NCBI GenBank assembly: GCA_019246575.1
Contig: JAFAQG010000237.1
Location: 1 to 5,032, forward strand
Reading direction: 5' to 3'
DNA length: 5,032 nt
DNA from: Acidobacteriaceae bacterium
Lineage (GTDB): Bacteria; Acidobacteriota; Terriglobia; Bryobacterales; Bryobacteraceae
Made by a program: the position numbers and the translations under genes. The notes below the pieces were generated by a model, which saw only the letters and a list, made by a program, of their open reading frames with translations, was not told where the DNA came from and did not search any database. Position 1 is the stretch's first letter. The number at the start of each line of letters is the position of its first letter. Shown piece by piece: positions 1 through 5,032 of the stretch.

Positions 1-920
1 TTCAGCGTGGCCTCTGTGCCGCGAAACTCCAGCCCGCCATCGTCGATTGAAGACACCATGGTGCCCTCGTACACAACCTGGAACCCGGGATACCGGAGCG
101 AAGACTGGATCGTGTCGGGGCACTGCAACTGCTCGAAGACGTAGCGGTCACCTAGCGTCTGAACGAGCCGCGGCTCGTCGGCCTTCATCGCCCAGTGCAC
201 AACGTCGACCCAATGCGTAAACAGGTCCGTCATCGCACCGCCGCCGAAATCCCAGAACCAGCGCCAGCGCCGGAACTTCTCTTCCGTGAAAGGCTGCTCC
301 GGAGCGCGGCCGAGCCAGCGTTTCCAATCGAGGACATCGAGTTCGATGGGCTTGGGTGCACGTGCGAGCTGGTAGTTCTGATACCAATAGGTACGAACCT
401 GCGTAACGCGTCCGATATTTCCGCCCTGGATGAGATCGACGGCGCTCTGAAAATGGATCCAGCTGCGCTGCTGCATGCCGCATTGCAGAATACGGCTGGA
501 GTTTCGCACGGCTCGAATGAGCGGTTCAGCTTCGTCGATGGTATGCGTGACGGGCTTCTCGAGGTAAACATCCTTTCCCGCCGCGAGTGCATCGCACGCC
601 ATCTGCACGTGCCAGTGGTCGGGACTCGCGATGATTACGGCGTCAACGTCTTTGTTGTCGAGCAGCTCGCGATGATCGTTGTGAACGGTGGCGGTGTCGC
701 TGGTTCGGGCGCGTATCTCGTCGCGCCTGGGTTCATACACATCGCAGGCGGCGATCAGCTTGTAGCCGCCGGCGTGATCGGCAGCATCGAGCAATTGCCG
801 CATGCGGCCGCCGCAGCCAATTGCGCCGACAGCGATGAATTCGTTGGCCCCGAATGCTTTTCCAGCCGCGATAGCGGTAAGACCGGTCGAAACGAGGAAA
901 TGCCGACGATTGGGTTGCAT
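1..920 (-). CDS. Gfo/Idh/MocA-family oxidoreductase with Tat signal, 3' end cut off by the window
   Basis: Codons run without a stop from ATG 920-918 to the left edge (306 residues seen), so the C-terminus is missing. The N-terminus has a twin-arginine export motif (N4-RRHFL, R5 and R6) and a short hydrophobic stretch to about residue 24, suggesting export to the periplasm. A Rossmann nucleotide-binding loop follows (VGAIGCGGR, 31-39), then the acidic end of beta-2 (CDVYEP, 59-64), SPDHWH (99-104) and the family EKP motif (E121-K122-P123), whose lysine is usually catalytic. The C-terminal domain opens with the GGGAMTD...H pattern at 226-236. Members oxidise or reduce sugars, inositols and related polyols with NAD(P); the substrate cannot be told from sequence. 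ATG 920 is the only plausible start because an in-frame stop lies at 933-935. No clear Shine-Dalgarno precedes it. The gene is divergent from glutamine synthetase. Confidence 0.93.
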   Translation of the reverse strand, partial: MQPNRRHFLVSTGLTAIAAGKAFGANEFIAVGAIGCGGRMRQLLDAADHAGGYKLIAACDVYEPRRDEIRARTSDTATVHNDHRELLDNKDVDAVIIASPDHWHVQMACDALAAGKDVYLEKPVTHTIDEAEPLIRAVRNSSRILQCGMQQRSWIHFQSAVDLIQGGNIGRVTQVRTYWYQNYQLARAPKPIELDVLDWKRWLGRAPEQPFTEEKFRRWRWFWDFGGGAMTDLFTHWVDVVHWAMKADEPRLVQTLGDRYVFEQLQCPDTIQSSLRYPGFQVVYEGTMVSSIDDGGLEFRGTEATL

Positions 921-1072
921 GCGAATTGACGCTCATCAAAATTCTATATTGCCGTGGAAAGCAGAGCCCGGCAGTGCTGAACAGTCTTGAGGGGCGGGCA
1001 GGGAAGCAGTCGATAGAAATAGAACAAAACACCTACATAAAAACTATCCATAAGCAATTCGAGCGTTCAGCT

Positions 1073-1101
1073 TTGCGCGCCGGGCCTTCTCATTCGATAA
1101 T
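1073..1101 (+). promoter_or_regulatory. Candidate sigma70-type promoter for glutamine synthetase
   Basis: A -35-like TTGCGC (1073-1078) is separated by 17 bases from a -10-like GATAAT (1096-1101). The -10 matches the consensus at five of six positions and the -35 at only three. The start of transcription would fall near 1108, giving a leader of about 130 bases. The -10 box lies inside an 11-base palindrome, TCGATAATCGA (1095-1105), and the left arm of the long inverted repeat occupies most of the spacer. The match is to the E. coli consensus and may not hold for this host. Confidence 0.3.
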
Positions 1102-1188
1102 CGAGTAGTTAGTCACACCCTAAACCAGTTACAGAGTTCAATCCGCACGCCGGGCGCTCACAGCAAGGCCTCCCCGTTGAGAAGGCCC
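1082..1188 (+). repeat. Long-range 11-bp perfect inverted repeat upstream of glutamine synthetase
   Basis: GGGCCTTCTCA at 1082-1092 is the exact reverse complement of TGAGAAGGCCC at 1178-1188, with 85 bases between the arms. The right arm can instead form a smaller hairpin, because GGCCT at 1167-1171 pairs with AGGCC at 1183-1187. A second copy of AAGGCC at 1165-1170 could also pair with the left arm. The arrangement therefore offers mutually exclusive foldings if it is transcribed, or two half-sites for a DNA-binding regulator if it is not. It ends 39 bases before the Shine-Dalgarno. The pairing is seen directly; any regulatory role is inference. Confidence 0.55.
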
Positions 1189-1227
1189 ACGTTTGGCGCG
1201 TGAGATTTACTTGGCCCAGACAAGACT

Positions 1228-1234
1228 TAAGGAG
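1228..1234 (+). promoter_or_regulatory. Shine-Dalgarno site of glutamine synthetase
   Basis: TAAGGAG lies four bases upstream of ATG 1239-1241. It is a strong anti-16S match at short but workable spacing, and it fixes the start of the glutamine synthetase gene. Confidence 0.8.
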
Positions 1235-1238
1235 TTGA

Positions 1239-2669
1239 ATGTCCATCGAATTGCATGATCGTTTGTCGCTGTCGTACTCGGAGCTGGAAGAGCTGAATCT
1301 AAGCGCGAAGGAACAGCGAAAAAACCGTGTTCCTGTTCACCGGATCCAGGAAGAGCGCCTGAAATATCTGGCTGACGAGAAGCGCATCAAGGCCGTAACG
1401 GTACTGTTCAGCGACCTTGAAGGCCGGCTGCACATGCTGGACTATGACAAGAACTTCCTTATAAAGAGCTGGGACAATCTGACGTTTGATGGATCGTCGA
1501 TCCGCGGCTTTACCGCTCAGCGCGAGAGCGACCTGCGGCTGGGCATGGATTGGAGCGCTTTCTACTGGGCTCCGGCGGATGTTTTTGGGCCCGGGAAGGT
1601 GCTGGTATTCGGCGAGGTCATAGATAAAGATGGCACCCCTTATAGTGCCGACATCCGCAGTGTCTTGAAAAACTACGCACAGGAGCTCTACGAGCGCGAA
1701 GGCTACACGCTCAACGCCGCAAACGAGATTGAAGGGTTTCTGTTCCAGGGCACAGATGCCGAGCGTAAGTATCACCAGGCGGCCAAGTTCGAATATGTGA
1801 ACACCGGGGGTTATTACCACTCGCTTCCCAGCGACCCGTTACGTGTTTTCATCGACACAGCGGCCGAAGTGCAGCGCGCAATGGGCTTCCAGAACGAAAA
1901 GGATCATCCGGAAGTTGCGCCTTCACAATTTGAGATCAACTACGGCTACGGAGAAGTTGTCGCCGCTGCCGACCAGATCCAGCTCTACAAGCTCATCTGC
2001 AGACAGATAGCTACGAAGATGGGCTTGACTGCCAGCTTCCTGCCCAAGCCCGTAGTGGGCGTGAACGGAAACGGTATGCACACCAACGTGTCGATCAGTA
2101 AGAACGGCAGTAACATGTTCTGGGATCCGAATGGTGAAGAGAACCTGAGCAACTGCGCCTGGAAGTTTGTCGATCGCATTCTGACGCACGGTAACGATAT
2201 CTGTCTCATGCTGAATTCGAGCGTGAATGCATATCGCCGGCTCGATCCTCACTTTGAGGCGCCGAACCAGATCAAGGCTTCGGCTGTGGATCGCGGATCG
2301 ATGATTCGCATTCCGATCGGTAACGAGCGTAGCGCTCGGGTGGAAGTGCGCTCTGTCGCGCCGGATGCCAATCCGTACATGGTCCTGCTGTCGGTTTTCC
2401 GGACCGGCATTGAGGGTGACAGTGCCGATCTGGATAATCTCCGGTCTGCATCGCGGTTCCTGCCCGACAACATCTACGATGCTCTAGACAACTTCCGAAA
2501 CGCAGACTGGACGACCGAGCTGCTCGACGAAGACGTCAAAGCACGCTATGCGGACCTGAAGCAGACTGCGGCGGATCGGTGCCCTCGCTTACTCGGGAGT
2601 TTCGTGAAAGCGCCCGAGGTGCAATACCATCACGAAGTCTACAATCAGTTCCTCTGGAACCAGTTTTAG
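1239..2669 (+). CDS. glnA: Glutamine synthetase, divergent type I form without an adenylylation segment
   Basis: The enzyme makes glutamine from glutamate, ammonia and ATP in the cytoplasm. It is 476 residues long; bacterial type I enzymes are usually about 440-475. Residues 1-45 are a charged N-terminal extension ahead of the beta-grasp domain. D84-GSS-87 matches the ammonium-site loop. Metal and substrate residues follow: E163 and E165 (NEIEGF), E225 and E232 (EVAPSQFE), GNGMH with H281, the NAYRRL..HFEAP segment with R334 and flap glutamate E340, DRGSMIRIP at 351-359, and E369/R371 (VEVRS). After NPY (378-380) the family's usual NLY-type adenylylation loop (Tyr397 in enteric bacteria) is absent; the sequence runs through RFLPDNIYDAL to a C-terminus with YHHE and NQFLWNQF. 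Control by GlnE is therefore unlikely. Intact active-site residues argue against a gamma-glutamylpolyamine synthetase-like relative. The gene stands alone, with its own ribosome site and terminator. Confidence 0.95.
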   Translation: MSIELHDRLSLSYSELEELNLSAKEQRKNRVPVHRIQEERLKYLADEKRIKAVTVLFSDLEGRLHMLDYDKNFLIKSWDNLTFDGSSIRGFTAQRESDLRLGMDWSAFYWAPADVFGPGKVLVFGEVIDKDGTPYSADIRSVLKNYAQELYEREGYTLNAANEIEGFLFQGTDAERKYHQAAKFEYVNTGGYYHSLPSDPLRVFIDTAAEVQRAMGFQNEKDHPEVAPSQFEINYGYGEVVAAADQIQLYKLICRQIATKMGLTASFLPKPVVGVNGNGMHTNVSISKNGSNMFWDPNGEENLSNCAWKFVDRILTHGNDICLMLNSSVNAYRRLDPHFEAPNQIKASAVDRGSMIRIPIGNERSARVEVRSVAPDANPYMVLLSVFRTGIEGDSADLDNLRSASRFLPDNIYDALDNFRNADWTTELLDEDVKARYADLKQTAADRCPRLLGSFVKAPEVQYHHEVYNQFLWNQF

Positions 2670-2690
2670 AGAAATTACGGCAAATTGACG

Positions 2691-2725
2691 AGCACCCCGG
2701 TCCATGATCGGGGTGCTTTGCTTTT
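2691..2725 (+). terminator. Intrinsic terminator after glutamine synthetase
   Basis: AGCACCCCG (2691-2699) pairs perfectly with CGGGGTGCT (2709-2717) around a nine-base loop, giving a nine-pair GC-rich stem. TTGCTTTT follows on the plus strand, a slightly interrupted T-tract. It begins 21 bases after the TAG stop at 2667-2669, so glutamine synthetase is probably transcribed as a single gene. Confidence 0.85.
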
Positions 2726-2792
2726 ACCACGCAGGCCGCGGGCAGCGATAGTCGATTGCGATATTGCCCTCTGGCTCAAAATCTCGGCCGCC

Positions 2793-2812
2793 TCCACAGC
2801 AGAAGCTGTGGA
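2793..2812. repeat. Perfect eight-pair hairpin with AGAA loop
   Basis: TCCACAGC (2793-2800) and GCTGTGGA (2805-2812) are perfect complements around the four-base loop AGAA. No T-tract follows on either strand, so it is not a typical intrinsic terminator. It lies 91 bases upstream of the signal-peptide ATG. Its role is unknown. Confidence 0.45.
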
Positions 2813-2867
2813 CCCGCAGCGCTGTTGTAAGCTCGTCATCGACACTTAGCACTGGAGCTTCACCCTA

Positions 2868-2896
2868 TTCTCGGCAGTGAAGAAATCGGCTATAGT
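2868..2896 (+). promoter_or_regulatory. Weak promoter candidate for the Sel1-repeat gene, possibly leaderless
   Basis: TATAGT at 2891-2896 matches five of six -10 consensus positions. The hexamer 17 bases upstream, TTCTCG at 2868-2873, matches only three of six -35 positions. Transcription would start at about 2903, on the ATG that opens the signal peptide, implying a leaderless message. That fits the lack of a clear Shine-Dalgarno before this ATG. This is inference from E. coli-type consensus. Confidence 0.25.
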
Positions 2897-2902
2897 AGCG
2901 GG

Positions 2903-3016
2903 ATGGCAGGGCGGATAAGCAGCCACGCGGCGCCCGCGATCGCTTTCGTTTTCCTAATAAGCGCGTATTTCAGCCGGGCAGAGTCAACCGGCGAACAAGA
3001 CGTCCTCGGGCAGTGA
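2903..3016 (+). other. Out-of-frame signal peptide belonging to the Sel1-repeat gene
   Basis: An ATG at 2903 opens a 37-codon frame ending at TGA 3014-3016. The product has a short basic start (R4), a hydrophobic core (residues 9-20, containing PAIAFVFLIS) and a small-residue cleavage pattern ending S24-R25-A26 before E27. This is a textbook Sec signal peptide with no mature protein behind it. The following gene is in another frame and lacks a signal peptide. Skipping one G of the GGG at 3008-3010 would join the two frames smoothly (DVLG then SEAIKPP, then the body at 3036) and give a 438-residue secreted protein. I therefore read it as the true 5' end of the next gene, split by a one-base insertion or a sequencing error. 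An independent micropeptide is less likely. Confidence 0.6.
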
Positions 3017-3035
3017 GGCGATCAAACCGCCCGCA

Positions 3036-4220
3036 GTGCTGCACTGGTGCTCCCAGCATTGCGGCACGTGGACATTGGACAACGGTCCTCCGTTCGATAA
3101 ACCGCATTACGGTAGCCAGGCTTCGGGCGGCATTGTAACCGTCGAGCGGTTCACTCGCGAATCGGTCCTCATGTACCGCACAGATTTCAGGCCTTATCCG
3201 GGTAAAGCCGTTCTCAGTGGCCGGATCTCACCAGACGGCAATTCGATTCTCGACGGAACTATCGAGTGGACGTATCACCCCTGCTGCGGACTTTCGAAAG
3301 GTTCATTTCAGGCAGCTTGGGGAGCCGCTATCGACAGTGTGCCGGGTAACGACCAAGAGCGCTCCGCGCGCCAGAAGAATGAGCCGCTGCCTCCGCTGCC
3401 TGGGGCAGTGGCAGTTCAGAACGCTCCGGAAACGACAGAAGCCGATGTTCCCGGCCAGCCCGCCTGGGCGGGTCCCGTACCGAAAGGGCCGTCACCGATC
3501 GTGCTTCCTCCCGGAGCGTCGCCGCGATTTGCGCTCTTCCCTTCGGATCTGCGGGCTGTGCTCCAGCCGGATGCACAAATCCCGGAGGACGTCGTGGAGG
3601 AGTTCGTGAGAAGCCCCTGCCGCCTGGGTATACGGCCCCCGCCCGGACTCGATCGCAACCAATTGGCGTCAGACATTCTCGAAGTCGGCAAATTCGCCTA
3701 TCGTGAATTCGATTTCCCGCGCGGTTTCTGCTGGGTCCAGCGCAGCGCGGAGCTCGGCAATCCGCGTGCGTGGGTCATTCTCGGGGCTGCCTACCTTTAC
3801 GGTCTCGGAGTCCCGAAGAACGATACTCAGGCATTCCAATACTTCGACGCGATCGCTAGCCGAACGACCGATGTCTGGGCCGCTTATTTCATCGAGAGGT
3901 GTTACTTGAAAGGCATCGGAACGCCCGTGGATAAACAGAAGGCCAATCACGTTGAACTCTGGCTCGCCCTGCGGCCCGAAGGTCAGGCAATGTATATGTC
4001 CATCGGGCGGGACGATTTGCGAGTGCGCCGCGAATACGAAAAGATGTGGACCCAAATCGAGCCGCCCACTACGGATCGTCGTGTCTGCGAATACCAGAAC
4101 GGCAGGGAAATTTGCCACACCGAATCGAAAGTCGACCAGCAGCGCCTGAGTGAGGAGCTGGACGCGATCGACGGTAAATACGCTCCGCCTGCCGACTCGT
4201 CCGACCAGAAGCCGAAATGA
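3036..4220 (+). CDS. Sel1-repeat protein with an N-terminal Trp/Cys-rich domain, probably secreted; 5' end frame-disrupted
   Basis: Read from GTG 3036 the product is 394 residues, but this start is doubtful. It has no Shine-Dalgarno, it cuts straight into the first domain, and the frame is open upstream to 2961 without ATG, GTG or TTG. The natural start is probably ATG 2903 through a frame disruption. Residues 3-96 form a compact domain I recognise from other bacterial proteins but cannot name. Its marks are WCSQHC (4-9), a beta-rich SVLMYRTD stretch, DGNSILDGTI and HPCCGL (81-86); the four cysteines could form disulfides or bind metal. A proline-rich linker follows (about 117-163). Three Sel1-like helical repeats span about 213-243, 244-279 (AYLYGLGVPKND) and 280-316 (YLKGIGTPVDKQKA). 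The tail has a C351/C360 pair and a charged end. Sel1 repeats are protein-binding scaffolds; the partner is unknown. No terminator was found downstream. Confidence 0.85.
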   Translation: MLHWCSQHCGTWTLDNGPPFDKPHYGSQASGGIVTVERFTRESVLMYRTDFRPYPGKAVLSGRISPDGNSILDGTIEWTYHPCCGLSKGSFQAAWGAAIDSVPGNDQERSARQKNEPLPPLPGAVAVQNAPETTEADVPGQPAWAGPVPKGPSPIVLPPGASPRFALFPSDLRAVLQPDAQIPEDVVEEFVRSPCRLGIRPPPGLDRNQLASDILEVGKFAYREFDFPRGFCWVQRSAELGNPRAWVILGAAYLYGLGVPKNDTQAFQYFDAIASRTTDVWAAYFIERCYLKGIGTPVDKQKANHVELWLALRPEGQAMYMSIGRDDLRVRREYEKMWTQIEPPTTDRRVCEYQNGREICHTESKVDQQRLSEELDAIDGKYAPPADSSDQKPK

Positions 4221-4324
4221 CCCGCGCCGCCCAAAACGTGCCGCTTGCGCGAGCTAGGGAGTCGCATACATAACCCAAGACTGAACCAGTTTCGACCGAA
4301 GTGCAGGCAAGCAATTGGGCCGAA
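4221..4324. other. Convergent gap between the Sel1 and Ldh-family genes
   Basis: The two genes end 104 bases apart, tail to tail. I looked for a bidirectional terminator and found none: there is no stem of useful length followed by a T-tract on either strand. Confidence 0.5.
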
Positions 4325-5032
4325 TTAGAAGGGCGAACTCAAGCCCGTTTCCGCGGCTAGCTTTCGCAAATCAGACATCGTGTTTGCGGGAAGCACCAAG
4401 CCCGCGCGGCGATTTCGGTCGTCATTGCGAGCCTCCAGTTCGCCCGGGTAGAAGACTTCCTCAACGCCGCTAGCGCATGGCGTCGACTTTAGTTCCTGGA
4501 TCAAGGTTTCCATCCGCGAAATGAATTCGGAGAGAGGCTGAATGGCCTCGATGTTCAGCGCGATGATCAAGTGACCACAGCCGCTACGATTCTCGGGCTG
4601 ATACGGGCCAAAGACCTGGGTGCCGAACTTACTTCCAGTGAGCACGCCGGAGAGGACGTCCATCATGACCGCGATGCCGTACCCCTTGTGACCGGCCATC
4701 GGGAGGATGAAGCCCATCAGGGCTTTTGCAGGATCGGTAGTGGGCTCGCCACCGGCATCAATCGCCCAGCCCAGCGGAATCTCGGCGCCTTTCTGCCGGG
4801 CCAAATAGACTTTCCCACGAGCGACAGCAGTATTTGCGATGTCCAGGACCATAGGGGCGTACCGACCGGCGGGCGCTGCGATGGACCACGGATTTGTACC
4901 GACCGATTTTTGACGGCCGCCCCACGGCGCCATCGCAGGGCTGGCATTCGTACATAGAAATGCCACGCAGTTCCGCCTGGCTGCCATAAGTGTGTAGTAC
5001 ATCGCTGTTCCGAAATGATTGGAATTGCGCAC
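4325..5032 (-). CDS. Malate/L-lactate dehydrogenase-family (Ldh2/AllD type) oxidoreductase, 5' end cut off by the window
   Basis: The C-terminal 235 residues are visible, out of roughly 340-350 typical for the family; the N-terminus lies beyond the right edge. The first codon in view, GTG at 5032-5030, is an internal valine of the conserved VRNSNHFG motif and not a start; its histidine (sixth residue in view) is the conserved active-site histidine. Further signatures are VGTNPW (44-49), the nucleotide-site region VLDIANTAVARGKV (62-75), IPLGWAID (85-92), PTTDPAKAL (97-105), the LPMAGHKGYGIA segment (110-121) and DVLSGVLTG (125-133), ending with YPGELE (195-200). The family reduces or oxidises 2-oxo/2-hydroxy acids (malate, lactate, ureidoglycolate, sulfolactate) with NAD(P), and substrate cannot be assigned here. 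ANT replaces the more usual ATS in the cofactor segment. The stop is TAA at 4327-4325. Confidence 0.93.
   Translation of the reverse strand: MRNSNHFGTAMYYTLMAARRNCVAFLCTNASPAMAPWGGRQKSVGTNPWSIAAPAGRYAPMVLDIANTAVARGKVYLARQKGAEIPLGWAIDAGGEPTTDPAKALMGFILPMAGHKGYGIAVMMDVLSGVLTGSKFGTQVFGPYQPENRSGCGHLIIALNIEAIQPLSEFISRMETLIQELKSTPCASGVEEVFYPGELEARNDDRNRRAGLVLPANTMSDLRKLAAETGLSSPF

Larger units (their letters stand above)
921..1238. other. Divergent intergenic region between the oxidoreductase and glutamine synthetase genes
   Basis: No convincing gene lies in these 318 bases. Positions 1011-1060 are strikingly AT-rich (15 of 50 bases are G or C) compared with the flanking genes, which fits a promoter zone serving one or both divergent genes. 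To its right the sequence becomes GC-rich and structured. It contains a candidate promoter, a perfect 11-bp inverted repeat with arms at 1082-1092 and 1178-1188, an 11-base near-direct repeat (1075-1085 and 1145-1155, one mismatch, exactly 70 bases apart) and a Shine-Dalgarno site. A 60-codon plus-strand frame from TTG 926 has no family resemblance or ribosome site and is not called. Confidence 0.6.
2726..2902. other. Non-coding stretch between the terminator and the Sel1 gene
   Basis: No supported coding frame lies here. It holds one short perfect hairpin (2793-2812) and a weak promoter candidate close to the next gene. Otherwise I see nothing in it. Confidence 0.5.

Noticed and set aside
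195..929. Long plus-strand open frame (244 codons) opposite the Gfo/Idh/MocA gene
   Set aside because: The minus strand carries a protein with clear family motifs over the whole span. The plus frame has no recognisable domains and no ribosome site, so it is an antisense shadow.
926..1108. 60-codon plus-strand frame starting at TTG 926 in the intergenic region
   Set aside because: It has a weak start codon, no Shine-Dalgarno and no family resemblance, and it crosses the AT-rich promoter-like segment.
1194..1226. Possible sigma54 (-24/-12) promoter before glutamine synthetase (TGGCGCG or TGGCCCA elements)
   Set aside because: Both have a GG at the -24 position, but neither has the required GC at -12 with correct spacing.
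1299..1820. 173-codon minus-strand frame inside glutamine synthetase
   Set aside because: It is antisense to conserved catalytic segments and its product resembles nothing I recognise.
3669..4118. 149-codon minus-strand frame inside the Sel1-repeat gene
   Set aside because: It is opposite well-formed Sel1 repeats and has no ribosome site or family features.
4221..4324. Possible bidirectional terminator in the convergent gap
   Set aside because: Only very short complementary segments such as TTCG/CGAA with a two-base loop are present, without T-tracts.
4325..5032. GTG at 5032-5030 as the start codon of the Ldh-family gene
   Set aside because: It encodes the valine of the internal VRNSNHFG motif. 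About 100-115 residues of the family's N-terminus should lie beyond the window edge.

Overview
The window reads as an ordinary chromosomal stretch from a soil-type bacterium of moderately high GC, with well-separated single genes rather than an operon. My best guess for the host is an Acidobacteriota member or a relative. That guess rests on a Tat-exported Gfo/Idh/MocA oxidoreductase next to an unusual type I glutamine synthetase, and on a secreted Sel1-repeat protein. It comes from family recollection, not from a marker gene. I see no mobile element, CRISPR array, rRNA or tRNA.

Layout from left to right: (1) 1-920, minus strand, the N-terminal 306 residues of a Gfo/Idh/MocA-family oxidoreductase with a twin-arginine signal; its C-terminus lies beyond the left edge. 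(2) 921-1238, a divergent intergenic region with a 30% GC segment, a candidate sigma70-type promoter and an 11-bp inverted repeat with 85 bases between its arms, ending in a good Shine-Dalgarno site. (3) 1239-2669, plus strand, a complete glutamine synthetase with its catalytic residues conserved but no recognisable adenylylation segment. (4) 2691-2725, an intrinsic terminator, followed by a non-coding stretch with one short perfect hairpin. (5) 2903-4220, plus strand, a secreted Sel1-repeat protein. Its signal peptide (2903-3016) sits in a different frame from the body of the protein (open from 2961, first usual start codon GTG 3036), so the gene carries a one-base frame disruption, either real or a sequencing error. 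(6) 4221-4324, a short convergent gap. (7) 4325-5032, minus strand, the C-terminal two thirds of a malate/L-lactate dehydrogenase-family (Ldh2/AllD-type) oxidoreductase whose N-terminus lies beyond the right edge.

The genes do not form an obvious pathway. Glutamine synthetase is the core nitrogen-assimilation enzyme. The two flanking oxidoreductases are NAD(P)-dependent enzymes of sugar or hydroxy-acid metabolism, and the Sel1 protein is probably periplasmic. I found no convincing new multi-gene system. The points most worth a second look are the displaced signal peptide of the Sel1 gene, the long-range inverted repeat upstream of the glutamine synthetase gene, and the divergent form of that enzyme.
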